Of a DNA stretch of 64,000 nucleotides, positions 34,820-45,675 are shown in pieces. The notes below the pieces were generated by a model. The model worked only from the letters and a program-made list of their open reading frames with translations. It ran no database searches and was not told where the DNA came from. Both the position numbers and the translations under genes were made by a program. This stretch comes from RPQJ01 sp041910015. GTDB lineage: Bacteria > Pseudomonadota > Gammaproteobacteria > Steroidobacterales > Steroidobacteraceae. The stretch lies in contig JAYRRR010000105.1 of NCBI GenBank assembly GCA_041910015.1, forward strand, positions 1 to 64,000, read 5' to 3'. Within the stretch, counting starts at the first letter, position 1; each line of letters starts with the position of its first letter.

Positions 34820-35944
34820 ATGTCCATCGAACGCAAGGTTCTCGTCTACGGCGGCAACGGCTACACGGGCAAGCTCATCGCCGAGGCGCTGGCGCAGCGC
34901 CGCATCCCGTTTTACTTCGCCGGCCGCAGCCGGCCGAAGCTCGAGCAGGGGCTCGGCATCGTCCGCGACCGTCTCTGACGTGACGCGTGGAAGCTCGACG
35001 CCGAGATCGTGGCGGCGGACGGTACGACAGAAGCACTGCTGCCACACTTCCGCAAGTGCGCGATCGTGATCAATGTCGCGGGCCCGTTCATGCAGGTCGC
35101 CTGGCCCGTGATCGAGGCGGCGCTGCAGGCAGGATGCCACTACCTCGACACGACCGGTGAGCAGGACTGGGTTCGCGAAATCGCGGCGAAGTACGGCCCG
35201 CAGTTCGCCGCCAGAGGCCTGCTCATGGCCCCGGCGACGGCGTTCATGTGGGCGTCGGGCGCGCTTGCCGCCGAGGTCGTGCTCGAGGACCCCGAGATCG
35301 ACTCGCTCGACATCCTCTATCAGATCGACAACGCACTGCCTTCGGAGGCCTCGACGAAGTCGTTCCTGCGCATGGTCTGCAGCGAGGCCGGCCAGCTCTA
35401 CGTCGAGCAGGGGCAGTACAAGGCGTGGCCGAACGACGTTGCCTATGAGGTCTTCGTGCCCTACCGGCACGCGAAAATGCGCGCTCATCCCTGGGGTGGG
35501 GGCTGCGAGCCCGTGTGGCTCAAGGATCGCGTGCGCAACTGCGCAGTCAGGGTCGTGGTCGGCGAACACCTGATCGACGGCATCCTGCAGGCGATCAAGG
35601 CATTCAATGCGCAAGCGTCGGGGCTCGACCAGGCCGGCAAGGAAGCCCTCACCAACGCCATCGGCGACCAGATCAACACGGGGGAGCCGCCGAAGGACGA
35701 TGTCGACGTGCAGCGCGGCGTGATCGTCGTCTACGGCCAGAGCCGCACCAAGACGACGCGTTACGTCATGAACCTGTCAGCGGCCTATTCATGGACCGGC
35801 CAGCTCTGCGCCGAGGCGGTGCGGCTGATCATGGCAGGCGAGTTGAAAAGAACAGGGTTCCAGTCGGCGGCGACCGCGTTCGATCACCGGCAGTTGATCC
35901 GGACGTTCAACGTGCTGGGCTACTGCAGCGCGCTGCCGGCGTGA
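34820..35944 (+). pseudogene. Saccharopine dehydrogenase-like reductase interrupted by an in-frame TGA
   Basis: The first 52 codons encode a Rossmann start (RKVLVYGGNGYTGKLIAEAL and YFAGRSRPKLEQ) and then hit TGA at 34976-34978. The same reading frame continues without any shift through AWKLDAEIV and CAIVINVAGPFMQVAWPVIE, then CHYLDTTGEQDWVREIA to GYCSALPA at 35944, matching the saccharopine dehydrogenase / trans-acting enoyl reductase family. Joined, it would be 374 residues, a normal family length. A GTG at 35009 could restart translation but would lack the cofactor-binding start. A point nonsense change, a sequencing error or recoding are possible. It follows the ligase by 30 bases. Confidence 0.8.
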
Positions 35945-35960
35945 GTGGCGGAGGCACCGT

Positions 35961-36377
35961 GTGATGACCCTGTTCGGCTACGCGACGATGCGGCCGGCCG
36001 GGCGGACGGCGCGACCGCTCCTGTACCTTGCCGCGGGCTTCAACTTCGTGGCCGCAGGTCTCGTCGTGCTGCTCGCGCGGATCGCGCCCGGTGTGCTCGG
36101 CGTGACGTCGTTCGACGCCGGGGCGATGCTGTTCGTCGACCTGTCTGCCCTGTTGGTCGTCGGCTACGGCATCGGCTACGCTCTGGCGGGACGGGACTTG
36201 CGGCGGTTCTGGCCCTGCATCGCGCTCGGCGTGCTGGGCAAGCTCGGCGTCGTCGTGCTCGTCTTTGCCTGCTTCGTGGCAGGGCGAACCACACCGCTGG
36301 TCACGCTGCTCGCCTGCGGCGACGCGCTTTTCGCCGCGGCGTTCGTCGGCCTGCTCCGCCGGCACGGCGCAACCTGA
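35961..36377 (+). CDS. Small four-helix membrane protein of unknown function
   Basis: About 137 residues with four hydrophobic segments (around residues 21-42, 52-73, 83-103 and 108-128) and few charged residues between them. No catalytic or transport motif was recognised. GTG 35961 or ATG 35964 can start translation. It sits between the interrupted reductase and the NmrA-like gene with short gaps, so it probably belongs to the same operon. Similar small integral membrane proteins occur near lipid catabolism genes, but no function can be assigned. Confidence 0.65.
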   Translation: MMTLFGYATMRPAGRTARPLLYLAAGFNFVAAGLVVLLARIAPGVLGVTSFDAGAMLFVDLSALLVVGYGIGYALAGRDLRRFWPCIALGVLGKLGVVVLVFACFVAGRTTPLVTLLACGDALFAAAFVGLLRRHGAT

Positions 36378-36392
36378 TGCGAGGGGAAGTTC

Positions 36393-37340
36393 ATGCGCAA
36401 GACTGTCACCGTCTTCGCGGCGACCGGCGTGGCCGGCAGCGCGTGCGTCGACGAGTTGCTGCGGCAGGGCCTGTTCGACGTACGCGTGCTGGCGCGCAAG
36501 CCCGGCCTGCAGGAGCGTTCATCGTCGGGCGCGCTGCGTGCCACGGACGACAAGCACGCGCTTTGGGAGCATTGGCTCGCGCAAGGCGTCGACGTGCGCA
36601 CGGCGGACGTCACTGACCACGCCGAACTGATTCCGGCGCTCGTGGGCACGCACTACCTCGTCTCCTGCGTGCCGTATTCCGCCACGGAGTCCCAGTACCC
36701 GCTGATCTGGGCGGCCAGGGAGGCGGGTGTCGAACGCTTCGTGCCGTCGGAGTTCGGCGCCATCTACGAGTGGGAGCAGTTCTGGCCGACGCCGACCGTG
36801 CACCGGACCATGGCGCGCCAGAAGGCGTTCATCCGCCGCGTGATCGAACTCGCCGGGCTCGACTACACGATCATCCCCGCGGGGCTGTGGGCCGAGTACT
36901 ACCTCGTCGAACCCGTGGCGGTCATGGGCGACGGTGAGCAGAAGGTCGCGTGGTCGTCCGGTCGCGACGTCGGCCGCATCATCCCGCACGTCCTGGCACA
37001 CCCGCTGTCACGCAACGCCGTCTGTCCCGTGGCGGCAACGGCCTATTGCTCGTGGAACGAGCTGCTCGCGGTGCGCGAGCGGCTGCTCGGCCGGCCGGTG
37101 CCGCGCCAGTACCTCGACTCCGCGCAATGGCGTGCCACCTACGCGGCCCTGCCACCCGGGCCGGCCAAGGTCCTTGCGGCGATCGGCGTCGCGGCGACCG
37201 AGTGCCCGGACGGCATGCCGCTCTGGGCGAACTGGAATGCGCTGCATCTGCCGGAGTTCCGCGGCACGCCGCTCGAGGAGCTGTTCCCGACCTATATCGA
37301 GCCGTTCGTCGCGGCGATGCAGGCGTCGATGGTGACCTGA
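36393..37340 (+). CDS. NmrA-like NAD(P)-binding protein
   Basis: A 315-residue atypical SDR. The N-terminus VTVFAATGVAGSACVDELLRQG is the glycine-rich cofactor motif, followed by DVRTADVTDHAEL and the strand HYLVSCVPYSATESQ. FVPSEFGAIYEW and IPAGLWAEYY are typical of NmrA and isoflavone-reductase-like proteins. The family includes both enzymes and redox-sensing regulators. The position at the end of the lipid-type cluster suggests an enzyme, but no substrate is evident. The gene converges on the MalT-type regulator with a 22-base gap. Confidence 0.82.
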   Translation: MRKTVTVFAATGVAGSACVDELLRQGLFDVRVLARKPGLQERSSSGALRATDDKHALWEHWLAQGVDVRTADVTDHAELIPALVGTHYLVSCVPYSATESQYPLIWAAREAGVERFVPSEFGAIYEWEQFWPTPTVHRTMARQKAFIRRVIELAGLDYTIIPAGLWAEYYLVEPVAVMGDGEQKVAWSSGRDVGRIIPHVLAHPLSRNAVCPVAATAYCSWNELLAVRERLLGRPVPRQYLDSAQWRATYAALPPGPAKVLAAIGVAATECPDGMPLWANWNALHLPEFRGTPLEELFPTYIEPFVAAMQASMVT

Positions 37341-37362
37341 AGATGGCCCACCGGGGGCGCCT

Positions 37363-40044
37363 TCAGAGCAGCCCTCGGCGCCGGGCCGCCGCCACGGCGC
37401 CCGACCGGTTCCTGCACCCGAGTTTGCGATAGACGTTGTGCAGGTGCCACTTGAGCGTGCCCTCGGACACGAACAGCGAGGCGGCGATCTCATGGTTCGA
37501 CGCACCGGTCTCGAGGCATTTCAGGATGCGCAGTTCCTTGCGCGTGAGCGCGTCGTCGCGACTCGCATTGCGTGACGGCGCCAACTTCAGCCAGGACGGT
37601 ACCTGACATTCACCGTGCCCGCGCGCAGCATGGTTCAACGTGCCGACGATGTCGGCGTCATCGAGGAACACGCGCCGGTAACCGTACCGCTCGCCAAGTT
37701 CTATCGCGATGCGCCACGACTCCACCGCCTCCGCAGTGCGCCCGCTCCTGAGCAGTGCCGCTGCGTGCAACAGCAGCAGTTCGACGCGCCGGTGCTGGTA
37801 GCCCTTCTCGGTGGCGCGCACCAGCGCGGGACCGAGCTGCGCGACGGCCATGTCCGGATGCTCGGCCATGAGCAGCCGTGGCGCGACACGCACGGCCTTG
37901 TCGGCGACGACACCATAGTGCGGATGCAGGGTGCGGTCGAAGTCCTGCGCCCGCGCGAGTTCCTTCGCCGCGGCCACCTGGCCGAGACGGCAGAGCCATA
38001 CACAGTCCTCGCCGGCGAGCGTCACGCTGACGCGCGGCAGGCCCAGACGCAGGCCGAGCTTGCGCCCGAGCTGCAACGCGGCGAAACCCGCGTCGGTGCG
38101 ACTGGCGCGAAACTGCAGGCGGGCACGAGTCAGATGCGTGAGCAACAGGAAGTCGGAGGTGCCGCGGTCGTCGAGCGCGTCGGGATGGGCCTCGAGCGCC
38201 TCGGTGGCCCGGGCGATGTCGTCGAAGTCGTAGAATGCCGCGGCCCGCACCGCCTGCAGGTAGGCGGCGAGTTCCGGATGGCCGTGCAGCGCTTCGTCGA
38301 CGTGCTGCAGGCCGTTGTCGGCGGCTGCGAGCGCGGCACGGTAGTCGCCCCGCTTCAGGTGCAGCAGCGCCCTCAGTACCTGTGCCCACGACATCCCGAA
38401 CTGGCCGCCGTCGCTGGCATGCGCGGCCTCGCCGCGATCGCAATAGGCGAGACCGGCGACGATGTCGCCCCCGGTCTTGCAGCCGAATGCCGCCACGTTG
38501 AAGACTTCACCGCGGTAGAGCGGCCGTGCCCGTGGCCATTCGGCCAGCCATCGTTCCGCGCGGGCGCGCAGTCCATCCACGTCGTCGCGCAGCGCGTCCC
38601 ACATCATGCGCAGCGCCACGACGGCGCAGCGCAGTTCGTCGACGTCGCGCGATTCTCCGGTTCCGTCGGCATGCAGGCGGGCCGCGAATGCCTCGAGTTC
38701 GACGAGTTCGCGCTCGAGTTCGGGCGTGCGGCGATTGAAGACCCGCGAGAACGCCTGACTGAGCCGGATGCGCGGATGGTGATCCAGCACGTCTGCTGGA
38801 ATCGCCGGTATCCAGCGCAGCAGGTTGGCGCCGTCGCCGAGGCGTTGGGCGGCATCCTCGGCCGCGCGGTCCAGCCACTGGCACGCGAGGTTCCATTCGC
38901 GGGCGCGCACCGCGCAGTCGATGGCGTCGTCGACCATGCCCTGGTCGAACAGCCAGCGACTGCCCCGTGCCAGGCTGTCGGCGACCGCGGATGTGTCGCG
39001 TGGATCGTGCCGACGCAGGTAATCGGCCACCAGATGGTGAAACCGGAACCAGCGGCCTCGCACGTCGAGCGGAATCAGGAACAGGTGGCGACGCACCAGT
39101 TCCCCGAACAGCGCGTCAGGTGTCGCCGTGTCGAGCGCCGCCGCGGCGAGGTCCGGACAGAAGCGATCGAACTGGGCGAGCCCGTGCACGAGCGTGCGCA
39201 GGGTGGGGGCCAGACGGCCAAACACTGCCTCGCTCAGGTATTCGAGCACGCTGCGCTCGGTCGTCGCGAACTCCGCGACGAGCCTGCCAGGGTCGGGCGC
39301 CTCGTCGAGCAACAGCGTCAGCAGTTCCATGGCCGCAGGCCACCCCTCCGTGCGTTCGAGCAGGCGGTCGAGCGTGCGCGCGTCGAGGCGGCGTGCCAGC
39401 CTGGAGTTGCAGAAGACCTGTGCCTCGTCCTCGTCGAAGGCGAGGGAATGCTGGTCGAACTCCAGCAACTGGCCGCGCACGCGCAGTTCCGCCGTCGCTC
39501 CGCCGAGTGCCTGGCGACTGCCGACGACGGTGCGCAGGCCGGCGCCGGCCCCGTGCAACAGCCAGTCGAGGATCGCGACGGAGTCCGGATGGGTGACGAT
39601 CTGCGCGTCGTCCAGAAACAGCACGACCGGGCTGGCGTGGGCGGCCAGCGCGATGCTCAATTCCTCCAGCACCACCGGCGGATCGGCCGTCTGGGTGATC
39701 TCGATCGCTGCCTCGGCGGTGAGCGCCGGCAGACACCGGCCGAGGGCACCATAGACGTACTTGAGCAGGCGACGCGGATCGTCGTCATTGGCGTCGAGGT
39801 TGAGCCATGCGACGCAGGGGCGGGCAGGATGCGTCGCCGACAGTGTCGCGTGCCATTGCGCCATCAGCGTGCTCTTGCCGTAGCCCGTCGGCGCCACGAC
39901 GGCGACACACCTCACGGGGCCGTCGACGAGGGCACCCGGCAGCGCGAGACGCGTGCGCGGCAGGTGCTCGCGCGCGCCGATCTGAGGCTGGAACTTGCCC
40001 TCGAGCAGGTGCGGACTCGGCGCGGGGCGGGACACAGCGTTCAT
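37363..40044 (-). CDS. MalT-type LuxR-family transcriptional regulator (LAL)
   Basis: An 893-residue regulator of the large ATP-binding LuxR type. An N-terminal NTPase domain has the P-loop VVAPTGYGKSTLMAQWH and Walker B VVLFLDDAQIV; the middle is a long TPR-like helical sensor region (about residues 400-800); the C-terminus is a LuxR helix-turn-helix, LTRKELRILKCLETGAS, then NHEIAASLFVSEGTLKWHL. Length and layout match MalT (901 residues). MalT needs maltotriose and ATP, but no maltose genes are nearby, so the inducer here is unknown. ATG 40044 was chosen because upstream codons lack homology. It lies behind ppsA on the same strand. Confidence 0.9.
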   Translation of the reverse strand: MNAVSRPAPSPHLLEGKFQPQIGAREHLPRTRLALPGALVDGPVRCVAVVAPTGYGKSTLMAQWHATLSATHPARPCVAWLNLDANDDDPRRLLKYVYGALGRCLPALTAEAAIEITQTADPPVVLEELSIALAAHASPVVLFLDDAQIVTHPDSVAILDWLLHGAGAGLRTVVGSRQALGGATAELRVRGQLLEFDQHSLAFDEDEAQVFCNSRLARRLDARTLDRLLERTEGWPAAMELLTLLLDEAPDPGRLVAEFATTERSVLEYLSEAVFGRLAPTLRTLVHGLAQFDRFCPDLAAAALDTATPDALFGELVRRHLFLIPLDVRGRWFRFHHLVADYLRRHDPRDTSAVADSLARGSRWLFDQGMVDDAIDCAVRAREWNLACQWLDRAAEDAAQRLGDGANLLRWIPAIPADVLDHHPRIRLSQAFSRVFNRRTPELERELVELEAFAARLHADGTGESRDVDELRCAVVALRMMWDALRDDVDGLRARAERWLAEWPRARPLYRGEVFNVAAFGCKTGGDIVAGLAYCDRGEAAHASDGGQFGMSWAQVLRALLHLKRGDYRAALAAADNGLQHVDEALHGHPELAAYLQAVRAAAFYDFDDIARATEALEAHPDALDDRGTSDFLLLTHLTRARLQFRASRTDAGFAALQLGRKLGLRLGLPRVSVTLAGEDCVWLCRLGQVAAAKELARAQDFDRTLHPHYGVVADKAVRVAPRLLMAEHPDMAVAQLGPALVRATEKGYQHRRVELLLLHAAALLRSGRTAEAVESWRIAIELGERYGYRRVFLDDADIVGTLNHAARGHGECQVPSWLKLAPSRNASRDDALTRKELRILKCLETGASNHEIAASLFVSEGTLKWHLHNVYRKLGCRNRSGAVAAARRRGLL

Positions 40045-40109
40045 GGTAGCAATGCCGTGGACACCCGCGGCACCGGGAACGGGCGATCCGGGATCTCTCC
40101 GCCGGCGAC

Positions 40110-42542
<2,433 letters not shown>

Positions 42543-42618
42543 CGGGCGCCCCTTGCTACGTCGTCGGGAGGAGTGGAACACTGCGCGGAACGACCGCGCC
42601 ACGGGAACCGCCGAGCAG

Positions 42619-43443
42619 ATGGCACGCCGAACAGTATTCTTCGTATCCGATCAGACCGGCGTGACCGCCGAGACGATGGGGCACAGCCTGCTCACGCAAT
42701 TCGAGGGCCTGGAACTTCGGCAGGTGACTCTGCCATTTATATCCACCGTTGACAAGGCAGTGGAAGCCACAAGAAGAATCGATGCGACGGCCATGGAAGA
42801 CGGGTTGCGGCCGGTCGTCTTCAGTACCCTCGTCAGGGACGAATTGCGTCGCATCGTCAAGGGCAGCAACGGCCTGTTCCTCGATTTCTTCGACGCATTC
42901 CTCGGTCCGCTGGAAGGCGAACTCGGGGTCAAGTCGAGCGAGCGCGCGGGCCGCGCGCACGGCATCGCGGACCAGCTGGTCTACAGTGCGCGCATCGATG
43001 CGACGAACTTCGCGCTCGCCGCCGACGACGGCGCCGTGTCGGCCGACTACGAGCGTGCCGACGTGGTCCTGATCGGCGTCTCGCGCTCCGGCAAGACGCC
43101 CACCTGCATCTACATGGCCATGCAGTACGGCGTGTTCGCAGCCAACTACCCGTTCACCGAGGACGATTTCGAATCGAAGCAGCTGCCCGTCGCGGTGCGT
43201 ACCCAGACACGCAAGCTGTTCGGCCTGACGATCGCGCCGACGCGCCTGCAGCAGATCCGCAACGAGCGCCGTCCCGGCAGCCGCTACGCGTCGATCGCGC
43301 AGTGCGAGTTCGAGGTGCGCAGCGCGGAAAACATGTTCCAGCGTCACGGTATTCCAAGCATCGATACGACCGAGTGCTCGATCGAGGAGATCGCGAGCCG
43401 GATCATCGACCGCATGGGCATCGAGCGGCGCCTGCGGCCCTGA
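42619..43443 (+). CDS. ppsR: PEP synthase regulatory protein (bifunctional kinase/pyrophosphorylase)
   Basis: A 274-residue DUF299-family protein that inactivates PEP synthase by ADP-dependent phosphorylation next to the catalytic His and reactivates it by phosphate-dependent dephosphorylation. The start is RRTVFFVSDQTGVTAETMGHSLL, the P-loop is IGVSRSGKTPTCIYMAMQYG, and the end region has RSAENMFQRHGIPSIDTTECSIEEIA. The 76-base gap to the divergent ppsA must hold both promoters, though no clear hexamers are visible. ATG 42619 fits the family N-terminus. Confidence 0.96.
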   Translation: MARRTVFFVSDQTGVTAETMGHSLLTQFEGLELRQVTLPFISTVDKAVEATRRIDATAMEDGLRPVVFSTLVRDELRRIVKGSNGLFLDFFDAFLGPLEGELGVKSSERAGRAHGIADQLVYSARIDATNFALAADDGAVSADYERADVVLIGVSRSGKTPTCIYMAMQYGVFAANYPFTEDDFESKQLPVAVRTQTRKLFGLTIAPTRLQQIRNERRPGSRYASIAQCEFEVRSAENMFQRHGIPSIDTTECSIEEIASRIIDRMGIERRLRP

Positions 43444-43557
43444 CCCCGGGGCGGGAGCGTGCGCCGCTCGACGCGCCGGCAACGGGTGTATGCTCCGCGC
43501 GAGGGCGTCCACCGGGAAGCCTGCAGTCCACACATCATCGACAACGGGGCCATCACC

Positions 43558-43986
43558 ATGGAAACCGACCTGAAACGAGCGATGTCCGCGCCGCCACCGC
43601 CCGAGGGAGCGGCCAGTGCGGAAGAACGGCAATGGGCAATGTTCGCGCATCTGTCCGCGCTGGTCGGCGGTCTCGTGACCTCGGGCTGGGCGGGCAACAT
43701 CGGCTTCTTCATCGGCCCGCTGGTCATCTGGCTGATGAAGCGCGAGACGATGCCGTTCGTGGCCGACCAGGCGAAGGAAGCACTGAACTTCGCGATCACT
43801 GTGTCGCTCGCCTTTCTCGTGCTGCTGATCCTGACGGTCATGTCGCTCGGAATCGGCGTCGTGCTGACCGTGCCGCTGATGATGATCATCGGCATCGCGG
43901 CACTGGTGCTGTGCATCATCGCCGCGATCAAGGCCAACGAAGGCGTCGCCTACAGGTACCCGTTTGCACTGCGTTTCGTGAAGTGA
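43558..43986 (+). CDS. DUF4870 (Tic20-like) membrane protein
   Basis: A 142-residue protein with a short polar N-terminus, EERQWAMFAHLSALVGG, and three hydrophobic segments, the usual DUF4870 layout. The conserved VADQAKEALNFAITVSLAFLV lies between the first two helices, and the final KANEGVAYRYPFALRFVK is typical. Function is unknown. ATG 43558 was preferred over an upstream GTG-type frame because it restores the family start. The preceding 114-base gap after ppsR shows no other gene. Confidence 0.85.
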   Translation: METDLKRAMSAPPPPEGAASAEERQWAMFAHLSALVGGLVTSGWAGNIGFFIGPLVIWLMKRETMPFVADQAKEALNFAITVSLAFLVLLILTVMSLGIGVVLTVPLMMIIGIAALVLCIIAAIKANEGVAYRYPFALRFVK

Positions 43987-44095
43987 CTCCGCTGGTGGTT
44001 GCGCCAGCGATCGCACAATGCGGGGCCGCGGGCCGCATTGCCGTAGCGTGGAGCGCTTCACGGTTGTCGCAAGGCCCTGTGCTATAGTCAGCCGC

Positions 44096-44581
44096 ATGGT
44101 GCTCGACCATCTCTGCGTCACGTCGTGGCGCGCACGGCCGGTGAGCTTCGTGAGCCTGATGTCGCTCTACGAAAGCAACTACCTGCGCCTGCGTGCGCTC
44201 GCCGGCGACGTGCGCTCGCACGCGGGCAGCCGCGTCTCGCACGTCGCGGGCGACTGCGATCTCCACCTCGAGGTGCTCGAGCACGCACCGTACACGTCCA
44301 TCGTCCGGCTCACCCATCGCTTCGAGGGCGCCGCGGGCCCGCTCGACGACCCGGACCTGGAGCTGCGCGTCTATCACGACGCGCGGCTCGCCGAGGTCAC
44401 GGCCTGCGGTCGCTGGGTCCGTCACCAGAGCCTGGAACACGTGCGCGCCGGCATCCCGGCGCAGCTCGGCGAGCGCTGGCTGCGCAACATGCTGTTGAAC
44501 AAGTGGCTCGACTACTGCCTCGAGCGCGGCCATGGGTTCGTCGCGTCAGCCGGGGCGTGGATGCATGCGACTGCCGGATAG
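44096..44581 (+). CDS. DUF1249 (YqiB-like) protein
   Basis: A 161-residue soluble protein resembling E. coli YqiB: FVSLMSLYESNYLRLRAL at the N-terminus, then YTSIVRLTHRFEG, LELRVYHDARLAEVTAC and the ending RNMLLNKWLDYCLERGH. Function unknown; in E. coli the gene lies near cpdA and nudF. A TATAGT hexamer ends eight bases before ATG 44096, so the message may be leaderless; a later GTG at 44141 is an alternative start. The 3' end overlaps the next gene. Confidence 0.82.
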   Translation: MVLDHLCVTSWRARPVSFVSLMSLYESNYLRLRALAGDVRSHAGSRVSHVAGDCDLHLEVLEHAPYTSIVRLTHRFEGAAGPLDDPDLELRVYHDARLAEVTACGRWVRHQSLEHVRAGIPAQLGERWLRNMLLNKWLDYCLERGHGFVASAGAWMHATAG

Positions 44582-45596
44582 CCTGCGGCGCCTGGCCCAG
44601 CGGGTCATCGGGCGCGAACCCTCCGTCGAAGACGAAAGACTGGTCGCGCTGTTCCGCAATCGCGCGGAGCTCAAGAAGGAGCTGAACGCGCTCGACGAAG
44701 AGCGTCATCGGCTGCTCGACCGGTTGAAGCTTCAGGAAGGCTCGACGATGCGCGTCGAGGAGCAGATGTCCGCGCTCGAGCAGTACCTCGGCCGGCCCGA
44801 GGAGGGCTTCAAGTGTCTCGCGTACTTCCAGCTCAAGGCGCTCTGGCGCGTGGCGTCGCGCCGCCTCGAGCAGTTTGGCGCCGAGCTCGCCCGCCAGCAG
44901 AAGGACCGCGAGCGCAAGGCGCAGATTGCCGCGCACGAGCGGGAAAAGCGCGAGCGCATGTCCGCGCTCGAGCGTGAACTCGTCGAGGCCCGGGTGCTGG
45001 CCGAGCAGTTGCAGGCCGAGCAGAAGCTGGCACGACAGCGCGTCGAACAGCTCGGCGGCTTCTGGAACTACTTCCGGCGGCGCCGGGTCGTCGAAGGTAT
45101 AGCGACGCGCGGGGAGCGCATCGAGGCGTCGGCGCAGGAGGTCACGAACCTCAGCCAGCAGCTCCAGGCGGTCGCGAACGAGCCGCCGCCGCTGTTCGAG
45201 GGGCTGAGTGTCGAGGGTCGGCGGGCCGTCAACCTCGCCGTGGTCGCCTACGCGGAGATGCTTCATGACCGTCTGGCGGCTGCCAACGTCGCCGAACTCG
45301 CACGCCACAGCCAGCTCAAGCGCGTCTTCGATACCGACTACGGCACCCCGGCGGACTGCCAGTCGCTGATGCAGTGCGCCGCCCGCGCCGCCATGGACGT
45401 CGAGACCATGAGCGACGACCTCGTCGAGGTCAAGTCGCGCGCAGACCGCCTGAAGGGCACGGCGGCGTACCGCAGCGGGACGGACGTCGTTCCGGTCGCG
45501 GATTCGATCGCCCGCACCGCGGAGCCCTCGCTGCGGGTCCCGCCGAACGTGCTGCTCGACGAGTACTGGGACATCTATCGCGCAATCGTGCGTTGA
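44565..45596 (+). CDS. Coiled-coil protein of unknown function
   Basis: About 343 residues, not matched to a known family. Residues 25-190 are highly charged and heptad-like (VALFRNRAELKKELNALDEE, RLLDRLKLQEGS, RQQKDRERKAQIAAHEREKR), predicting a long coiled coil interrupted near GGFWNYFRRRRVVEG. The C-terminal third is globular and contains VNLAVVAYAEMLHDRLAAANV and ends VPPNVLLDEYWDIYRAIVR. No signal peptide or membrane segment is seen. Two ATGs (44532 and 44565) can serve; the second gives a 17-base overlap with the DUF1249 gene and a natural start MRLPDSLRRLAQRV. Overlap suggests co-expression. Confidence 0.7.
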   Translation: MRLPDSLRRLAQRVIGREPSVEDERLVALFRNRAELKKELNALDEERHRLLDRLKLQEGSTMRVEEQMSALEQYLGRPEEGFKCLAYFQLKALWRVASRRLEQFGAELARQQKDRERKAQIAAHEREKRERMSALERELVEARVLAEQLQAEQKLARQRVEQLGGFWNYFRRRRVVEGIATRGERIEASAQEVTNLSQQLQAVANEPPPLFEGLSVEGRRAVNLAVVAYAEMLHDRLAAANVAELARHSQLKRVFDTDYGTPADCQSLMQCAARAAMDVETMSDDLVEVKSRADRLKGTAAYRSGTDVVPVADSIARTAEPSLRVPPNVLLDEYWDIYRAIVR

Positions 45597-45675
45597 TGCC
45601 CTGAGCTCCCGGGCGTCGTCCGTGGCAGGCATCCTCTGCCGATGCCGGCGGGGGCGGGGTCACTGCGTCGTCGTC

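Noticed and set aside
34976..34978. Selenocysteine codon in the saccharopine dehydrogenase-like gene
   Set aside because: Only a weak 4-bp stem could be drawn downstream of the TGA, and no member of this family is known to contain selenocysteine. A nonsense mutation or base error is simpler.
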